A stretch of 33,729 nt of DNA, taken from a virus. The notes under the pieces were generated by a model. It made no database searches. It was not told the origin of the DNA and saw nothing but the letters and a program-made list of their open reading frames with translations. Shown here one piece after another: positions 29,936 to 33,729 of this stretch; the first letter of the stretch is position 1; each line of letters begins with the position of its first letter. Where the stretch lies: the IMG/VR virus record IMGVR_UViG_3300037247_000423, positions 1-33,729 of that record; one strand, 5' to 3'. Position numbers and translations under genes: made by a program.

Positions 29936-29971
29936 ATTGAAAAGGGGCCGAACCCCGAAGGATCCGGCCCC
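29936..29971 (-). terminator. intrinsic terminator / attenuator
   Basis: Minus strand: GGGGCCG (29965-29971) and CGGCCCC (29944-29950) form a 7-bp GC stem around a 14-base loop, followed by TTTTC. It lies about 115 bases downstream of the promoter at 30065-30094 and just before the gene at 29921. Confidence 0.75.
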
Positions 29972-30058
29972 GCCCTCCGCTCAAGGAGATAACCCAGTTG
30001 CTACGACACGCAGGAGAGTGGGAGGGCCAGTCCGTCAGCAGGCGTATCTAACAACCGC
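29936..30058 (-). ncRNA. candidate small RNA or attenuated leader
   Basis: The promoter at 30065-30094 and the terminator at 29936-29971 enclose about 120 bases with no credible coding frame (the longest is 19 codons without a ribosome binding site). Either a free-standing small RNA or a leader controlling the Cys-rich/Acb2-like genes by attenuation. Confidence 0.45.
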
Positions 30059-30064
30059 ACGGCT

Positions 30065-30094
30065 ATTTTACTTATTATGCCCCTTCCCCGTCAA
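30065..30094 (-). promoter_or_regulatory. sigma70-type promoter after the lysis genes
   Basis: Minus strand: TTGACG (30089-30094), 18-base spacer, TAAAAT (30065-30070). It begins right after the stop of the gene at 30100. It does not share the conserved spacer of the other phage promoters. Confidence 0.6.
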
Positions 30095-30099
30095 ATCGA

Positions 30100-30537
30100 T
30101 CACTTGGCGGTTTTCTTCATCTCCACTTCAATCGCGTTGAGCCGCATCTTCTGATCTTGCAACTGCTTCTGCTCGCCTTCAAGATTTCGCATGTCGCGCT
30201 TATCGTCCAGATCTAAAGGGCCATCCGTTTCTTCTCGATAATCGAGATCCTTAATCTCGTGACCCACTTGAGCGCGTCGAGTCGAATTCACCATCTGTTG
30301 CAGATCGAGCAAGATCTGAGCCTGCGAACGCTGCACTTCTTCTGCATGAGCGTAACGCCCATCAAACCACGCACCACCAGCAAGCAAGAATGCAATGATC
30401 GTTACGGTGCTACCCGCTATCCCGATCCAAATCTTGACCTTCGTCGGCCACTTCGCTTTAGCTAAGTCAGTTGCTTTGCGCCGAAGCGTCGTAGTCGATT
30501 CTTCCTCGTACTCTCTTCTTTCTCTATTGCTTGGCAT
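30100..30537 (-). CDS. single-span membrane protein with coiled coil
   Basis: 145 residues, ATG 30537, no strong Shine-Dalgarno; the previous stop is 6 bases upstream, so coupling is likely. Basic cytoplasmic N terminus (1-33), one membrane span (IGIAGSTVTIIAFLLAGGAWF, about 38-58), then a long charged coiled coil (65-145). It could be a second inner-membrane spanin-like or lysis-control protein, by topology and position at the end of the lysis cassette. Confidence 0.72.
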   Translation of the reverse strand: MPSNRERREYEEESTTTLRRKATDLAKAKWPTKVKIWIGIAGSTVTIIAFLLAGGAWFDGRYAHAEEVQRSQAQILLDLQQMVNSTRRAQVGHEIKDLDYREETDGPLDLDDKRDMRNLEGEQKQLQDQKMRLNAIEVEMKKTAK

Positions 30538-30543
30538 CTTCGT

Positions 30544-31263
30544 CTACCCGATGGTAAACGCCTCACCCCTGTTGTTCGCGGCGTTGTAACTGATATGCAC
30601 CCATCCGGACATCGGATCACCTTCTTTCGGGAACTCACGTATGAGTTGATCGAATTTGAGATTGGCGAGACACCACTGATAAAGCTCATCGTTGGGTACA
30701 CCGACAATCTCGCAGTCTGCTGCCATACCTTTCGGATGGCTCTTGAGCCTGAAGTATTCATCCCAGGAATTCGTGTCGCTCGGTTTGTTATGCTTTACGC
30801 GCCAATTCACGAAACCCTGTTTCGCTACGATCTTCTCCAGGGCCTCGCCGCGATACCACGACTGCGGCGCGAACTTGCCGAACTCAGCACGCATGGGCTG
30901 CAAGCAGTTCACAGCCAGTGCATGGGCTGCACGTAGCACTTGAGGGCTTGGAGTGTTATCGATACCGTAGCGGTCAGCAGTAGACGACCGGGCAACCTCT
31001 CTGTGAGTGAAGTTTGGCGCGTCAGGCTCAAATCTCTTGTGAGGATCGAACTCCCATGGGTCCACTGTAGGTACCTCCGGTTGTGGCTCCGTAAAAGCCT
31101 CTTTGACTGTTTCCGATGTCACGTCCCTGCCGGAGCCGGTAACGCTCACGGAATCATAGGCCGCCTGCTCCTGCTCTCCCTCTGCGGACGGCACATCCCC
31201 GAATACAGGCGCAACGTCATCCGTCTGTGTCGCCTTCGACTTCTTCTTCCGTTTCCTCGCCAT
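30544..31263 (-). CDS. M15 peptidase endolysin with charged N-terminal extension
   Basis: 239 residues, ATG 31263 with GGAGG 6 bases upstream. The C-terminal half resembles peptidase M15A, a zinc L-alanyl-D-glutamate or D-Ala-D-Ala peptidase: SHPKGMAADCEIVGV gives H176 and D183, and SGWVHISY gives H223, the expected zinc ligands. It would cut peptidoglycan cross-links during lysis. The first about 85 residues (KRKKKSK then acidic, Pro-rich) are unusual for an endolysin, and there is no signal peptide, so it needs the holin for access. It overlaps the o-spanin by 47 bases. Confidence 0.85.
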   Translation of the reverse strand: MARKRKKKSKATQTDDVAPVFGDVPSAEGEQEQAAYDSVSVTGSGRDVTSETVKEAFTEPQPEVPTVDPWEFDPHKRFEPDAPNFTHREVARSSTADRYGIDNTPSPQVLRAAHALAVNCLQPMRAEFGKFAPQSWYRGEALEKIVAKQGFVNWRVKHNKPSDTNSWDEYFRLKSHPKGMAADCEIVGVPNDELYQWCLANLKFDQLIREFPKEGDPMSGWVHISYNAANNRGEAFTIG

Positions 31264-31639
31264 CGGTTTCCTCCTCTACCGGCTTACCCCCGGTCTTGAA
31301 ATTTACGGCCCGCCGATTGAAGTTAGTAAGACATTCGCGGAACCATTCAATTTGTGCCTTGCGCTGCTTGAGATGTATGAGCATGTCGTTGAAGTTCAGG
31401 CCCATGTTCTCGTAGTGCTTCGGCGTGAACGCAACCCACCAGATATCTACTCGATCCTGCATGGCCCACGGTTCTACCTTACGTAGATGAATCTTGTCTG
31501 CTTTCGGTTCTGCTCCGCAACGAATCTCCTCCATAGCAGTGACTTCATTCACCACCACATCCGGTTGCTGAATCATCGGCCCGGTACAGGCCGCGATCAG
31601 GAACGGACTAAAAACTATTAGCAACGTTTTCGAATTCAT
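31217..31639 (-). CDS. o-spanin (Rz1-like outer-membrane lipoprotein)
   Basis: 140 residues; ATG 31639 lies inside the i-spanin gene in another frame, the classical Rz/Rz1 arrangement. The signal peptide ends in a lipobox, FLIAAC, with the lipidated Cys at residue 18. The mature part has one conserved region (WAMQDRVDIWWVAFTPKHYENMGL) and an acidic tail. It would pair with the i-spanin to fuse inner and outer membranes at lysis. Longer than typical Rz1. Confidence 0.82.
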   Translation of the reverse strand: MNSKTLLIVFSPFLIAACTGPMIQQPDVVVNEVTAMEEIRCGAEPKADKIHLRKVEPWAMQDRVDIWWVAFTPKHYENMGLNFNDMLIHLKQRKAQIEWFRECLTNFNRRAVNFKTGGKPVEEETDGEETEEEVEGDTDG

Positions 31640-32024
31640 CGAATACTTCTTGCGTTTTCTTTTGCATGAGATTGGTGACAAGGCCGGGTTTCGCGGCCAG
31701 TAGTTTACCGAACTTGTGATCGGCAAATACATTCTTCATGTACTGCCCTTGCTCGCGTGCCTCTTCCAACTTTGCATCGGCTACTTCCCTGGCAGCCGTA
31801 CTCTCAATCATTGCGATTTGAAGATTCTGGATCCGGTTCTCGTTGTTCTTGATGGTTTGACGGAACTGCTCTTCGTTGGCTTGATGCACTGCGATAGCAC
31901 TGGTCTGTTCAGCGATCAACTGATCCTTGCGTTGGTCGTCCTTCCAGTGCAGATAGATTGGCAATCCCACCGCGATCATGATTGCCAATGCGATACCTGC
32001 CTTAATGAGAAACCCGGCACCCAT
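31608..32024 (-). CDS. i-spanin (Rz-like)
   Basis: 138 residues, ATG 32024 with GGAG 8 bases upstream. An N-terminal inner-membrane anchor (IKAGIALAIMIAVGLPIYLHW) is followed by a long periplasmic coiled coil (DQRKDQLIAEQTSAIAVHQ to AREQGQYMK). Topology, size and overlap with a lipoprotein gene identify it as the inner-membrane spanin, which implies a Gram-negative host. Confidence 0.84.
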   Translation of the reverse strand: MGAGFLIKAGIALAIMIAVGLPIYLHWKDDQRKDQLIAEQTSAIAVHQANEEQFRQTIKNNENRIQNLQIAMIESTAAREVADAKLEEAREQGQYMKNVFADHKFGKLLAAKPGLVTNLMQKKTQEVFDEFENVANSF

Positions 32025-32025
32025 A

Positions 32026-32280
32026 TCACTTACTCCAGATTTTATCCCCGACTACGAAGCCGATGTACGCACCGATGACTGCGGCGCACGGCCACATACC
32101 AGAGACCATGATGTCCGCATTCGTTTGAGGGATAGTAATGCCGTTCGCAGTGACAACCATCGTGTAGACACCGATTGCGACGATGTACCACATGCTGAGC
32201 CATGCCATCCTCCTTCGGTTCGTCCAAAGCGTTCCGGGGTTTGGATGTTGACCCCCAACCGCTTCTGTTGCCTCACCCAT
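32026..32280 (-). CDS. holin-like two-span membrane protein
   Basis: 84 residues, ATG 32280 with GGAGG 8 bases upstream; an upstream ATG at 32295 lacks a site. Two spans: MAWLSMWYIVAIGVYTMVV and MWPCAAVIGAYIGFVVGD, with a polar linker and short basic C terminus. Position directly before the spanins and endolysin makes a holin the best guess. Confidence 0.72.
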   Translation of the reverse strand: MGEATEAVGGQHPNPGTLWTNRRRMAWLSMWYIVAIGVYTMVVTANGITIPQTNADIMVSGMWPCAAVIGAYIGFVVGDKIWSK

Positions 32281-32301
32281 GATGCAACCCTCCACTTAAC
32301 G

Positions 32302-32334
32302 TGAAAGAAACCCCGGCAGCCGAAACCACCGGGG
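32302..32334 (-). terminator. intrinsic terminator after the secreted repeat protein
   Basis: Minus strand: CCCCGG (32329-32334) and CCGGGG (32311-32316) around a 12-base loop, followed by TTTCTTTC. It separates the secreted protein gene from the lysis cassette. Confidence 0.75.
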
Positions 32335-32354
32335 CATGAGTTACACCATCGAAT

Positions 32355-32370
32355 TTGCAATCAATTGCAA
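32355..32370. promoter_or_regulatory. 16-bp palindromic operator, copy 6
   Basis: TTGCAATCAATTGCAA, one base from the perfect palindrome, flanked by T and AAA. It lies between the stop of the secreted protein gene and its terminator. Confidence 0.6.
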
Positions 32371-32381
32371 AAACGAATTAC

Positions 32382-33317
32382 CTAGTTACCTTCAGCTTGG
32401 CCTCGTGACGTGAACTTGATCCGGTTGTCGTCATCAATGCCGATCAGCACCGACTCGATCAGATCCTCGTCCATGTTCATCGTGTAATCCTGACCGCCCA
32501 GAGGGAAACTGACCGTCTGGAAACCAGAACCGTTAACCGCACTGACGTTCGGCTTGTAGCCAGCCTGGAACATCGCCTCGGTAAACGCGATAGCGGCTGC
32601 ACGCTGATATTGCGGGTGCCTTTCTACCGGCACGAAGGCTTTCAACTCTTTCGAGTACAAAACCTTTTGCACGTTGCCCTCGCCATCGAGAACATTGGCC
32701 GCAACGATGTGGCCTTCACGTTCGGCAATCGTCGTCATCTGGTGACGATACAAGTCCAGAGCAAGCTCCTGTGCTTCCGGGATGTTGCTCTCAAAACCTG
32801 TCCGCACAGCTTGTTCCATTACGCAGTCTTCATCACGTATCGGCAAGCTGAAGCCCAAGCTGAAAACACTCCCAGTCCCACCAGAACCACCGGACGCAGA
32901 ATACGTCGAGATGCAATTGGTTGTTGAACGTGAACTGATACTCGGCGCAAACGCGGCAACACGATTGCCGCTGGCATCACTCTTGATGCTGACGCCCTGC
33001 TTGTTACCCTGCAACTGACCCTGGACGGCAATGGCTTTCGAATTCGAATACGCCTTCCCGCCATAGGCTTTGTTGCTATTGTAGTTGGCGTTGTAATCGG
33101 AATTGTAGTTCTTGTTGATTCCGATCTGGCCCTGCTGCATACCTTGCTGCTGACCTTGCAACTGCCCTTGAAGCTGACCCTGTTGCTGACCTTGAAGCTG
33201 GCCTTGGATCTGATTGTCGTCGCAATTGCTGATACCCGCGCATGGACTTCCGGCGAATGCCGACCCACTTACGGACAGGGCAAAGGCAGCGAGAATGCTT
33301 GCAAGCAATTTTCTCAT
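32382..33317 (-). CDS. secreted Q/G- and N/Y-repeat protein
   Basis: 311 residues, ATG 33317 with AAGGAGAAGGGG upstream. A clear signal peptide (MRKLLASILAAFALSVSGSAFA, cut near residue 22) is followed by tandem QGQLQGQQ units (about 38-63), then an N/Y/S-rich stretch (NYNSDYNANYNSNKAYGG, about 69-93), another QGQLQG unit, a Ser/Gly linker (136-150), and a globular C-terminal domain with a few Cys (C166 in DEDCVMEQ). The low-complexity part resembles amyloid/prion-like or curli-type sequences. Role unknown; perhaps surface exclusion or a modified cell envelope. It has its own promoter and terminator. Confidence 0.82.
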   Translation of the reverse strand: MRKLLASILAAFALSVSGSAFAGSPCAGISNCDDNQIQGQLQGQQQGQLQGQLQGQQQGMQQGQIGINKNYNSDYNANYNSNKAYGGKAYSNSKAIAVQGQLQGNKQGVSIKSDASGNRVAAFAPSISSRSTTNCISTYSASGGSGGTGSVFSLGFSLPIRDEDCVMEQAVRTGFESNIPEAQELALDLYRHQMTTIAEREGHIVAANVLDGEGNVQKVLYSKELKAFVPVERHPQYQRAAAIAFTEAMFQAGYKPNVSAVNGSGFQTVSFPLGGQDYTMNMDEDLIESVLIGIDDDNRIKFTSRGQAEGN

Positions 33318-33338
33318 TTTCCCCTTCTCCTTATTTCA

Positions 33339-33368
33339 CCTATACCACGAACTGGGGAATCCAATTCG
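33339..33368 (-). promoter_or_regulatory. extended -10 promoter for the secreted protein gene
   Basis: Minus strand: TGG directly before TATAGG (33339-33344), with GGATTC upstream as in the other phage promoters. The -35 is poor. The leader is about 15 bases and consists mostly of the ribosome binding site. Confidence 0.5.
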
Positions 33369-33483
33369 TCATGGCGAATACTACGCCTACCACCTACCAT
33401 GTCGCAAATCAGAGACATAATTACACGGTTAGTTACTACTCAAGCTTCTTTCCCCTCACTTTAGGATTTGAGGGTGTATCACG

Positions 33484-33594
33484 TCACGATCCAAAGCTGG
33501 CCCCTATTGCGCCAAGGATTAAACCGATTACCCCTACGACGGCATAACGTTGCCATGGTTTCAGAGCATTCCATCTTTCGCTTAGCTTCTCCAT
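33484..33594 (-). CDS. 36-residue single-span membrane peptide
   Basis: Starts MEKLSERWNALKPWQRY, then a Gly/Ile/Val-rich span (AVVGVIGLILGAIGASFG) ending in Ser. ATG 33594 has GGAGG about 6 bases upstream. Amphipathic basic N terminus plus one span; it could be a small holin-type or regulatory peptide. The gap 33369-33483 to the next promoter holds nothing I can support. Confidence 0.62.
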   Translation of the reverse strand: MEKLSERWNALKPWQRYAVVGVIGLILGAIGASFGS

Positions 33595-33623
33595 TATCTT
33601 CCTCCTGTGATGGTGGCAGCCAT

Positions 33624-33729
33624 CTATATTCCTAGTGACGGGATGAGAAATGCACAGTTGTTCGTAGTTAGATAATCCTCTGCCGCAGTTCGTGCCGTCG
33701 CTTTATCAGCAGCATTACGAACTATCGAT
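33624..33729 (-). CDS. 3' end of an unknown gene cut by the window edge
   Basis: The last 34 or so codons are visible, ending in TAG at 33624-33626 (NAADKATARTAAEDYLTTNN then IPSLGI). The segment reads like a helical, Ala/Thr-rich protein end and stays open to the window boundary. Identity unknown. Confidence 0.5.
   Translation of the reverse strand, partial: SIVRNAADKATARTAAEDYLTTNNCAFLIPSLGI

Noticed and set aside
33120-33210. Short tandem repeats that could look like a CRISPR array
   Set aside because: They are in-frame QGQLQGQ-encoding repeats inside the secreted protein gene, with no unique spacers.
33314-33418. 34-codon minus-strand frame ending in an ATGA overlap with the secreted protein gene
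   Set aside because: No ribosome binding site, and it runs through the promoter of the next gene.
1-33729. tRNA genes, integrase, attachment sites
   Set aside because: No cloverleaf-like segment, recombinase gene or att-like repeat was recognised by eye on either strand; this does not exclude lysogeny genes outside the window.

Overview
The window looks like a continuous piece of a tailed double-stranded DNA phage (or integrated prophage) genome. All genes I can support, about 54 including one cut by the window edge, lie on the minus strand. They are packed with 1-30 base overlaps, many as ATGA, GTGA or TGATG junctions, so the region is read from high to low coordinates. A two-gene Rz/Rz1-type spanin set with a lipoprotein lipobox points to a Gram-negative host. 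I saw no integrase, tRNA, CRISPR array, insertion sequence or virion structural gene other than the terminase. I cannot name the host.

In the direction of transcription the layout is as follows. (1) 33729-30100: the end of an unknown gene, a 36-residue membrane peptide, a secreted Q/G- and N/Y-repeat protein followed by a terminator, then a lysis cassette: holin-like protein, i-spanin, overlapping o-spanin, M15 peptidase endolysin and a membrane/coiled-coil protein. (2) 30094-29424: a promoter, a leader ending in a terminator (attenuator or small RNA), a Cys-rich small protein and a protein resembling the Acb2 family of cyclic-nucleotide sponges (anti-CBASS). (3) 29386-26274: a Ycf46-like AAA+ ATPase, an unknown protein, a DUF1257/Ycf35-like protein and a DUF2997-like protein, with two strong promoters. 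(4) 26268-25955: no gene, but three large consecutive inverted repeats that look like a structured RNA. (5) 25932-24369: small accessory proteins.

(6) 24352-14987: the replication block. It holds a winged-helix replication/loader protein, a DnaB-type helicase, a family A DNA polymerase with an N-terminal family-4 uracil-DNA-glycosylase-like domain, a CHC2/TOPRIM primase and a gp32-like zinc ssDNA-binding protein. (7) 14986-9212: the recombination block. It holds an SF2 helicase, a MerR-like HTH protein, a RecA/UvsX-like recombinase, an Hjc-like nuclease, a Cas4/RecB-like nuclease and a RuvC-like resolvase. (8) 9124-5404: a histone-H1-like Lys-rich/acidic protein, a terminator, a ParB-fold protein, an HNH endonuclease, a MazG-like hydrolase and small unknowns. 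(9) 5402-234: an unknown Rossmann-like protein, TerS, TerL, a membrane protein, a Dam-type methyltransferase and an unknown protein.

Two regulatory patterns run through the window. A 16-bp palindrome (TTGCAATCGATTGCAA and variants) occurs at least six times, one copy lying over the start point of a strong promoter. At least three promoters also share almost the same 17-bp spacer and an extended -10 (TGG before TARGRT). The best candidates for something new are the structured RNA at 25955-26268, the phage-borne Ycf46/Ycf35/DUF2997 cluster, and the dispersed operator system. All family names come from motif recognition by eye; no database search was run.
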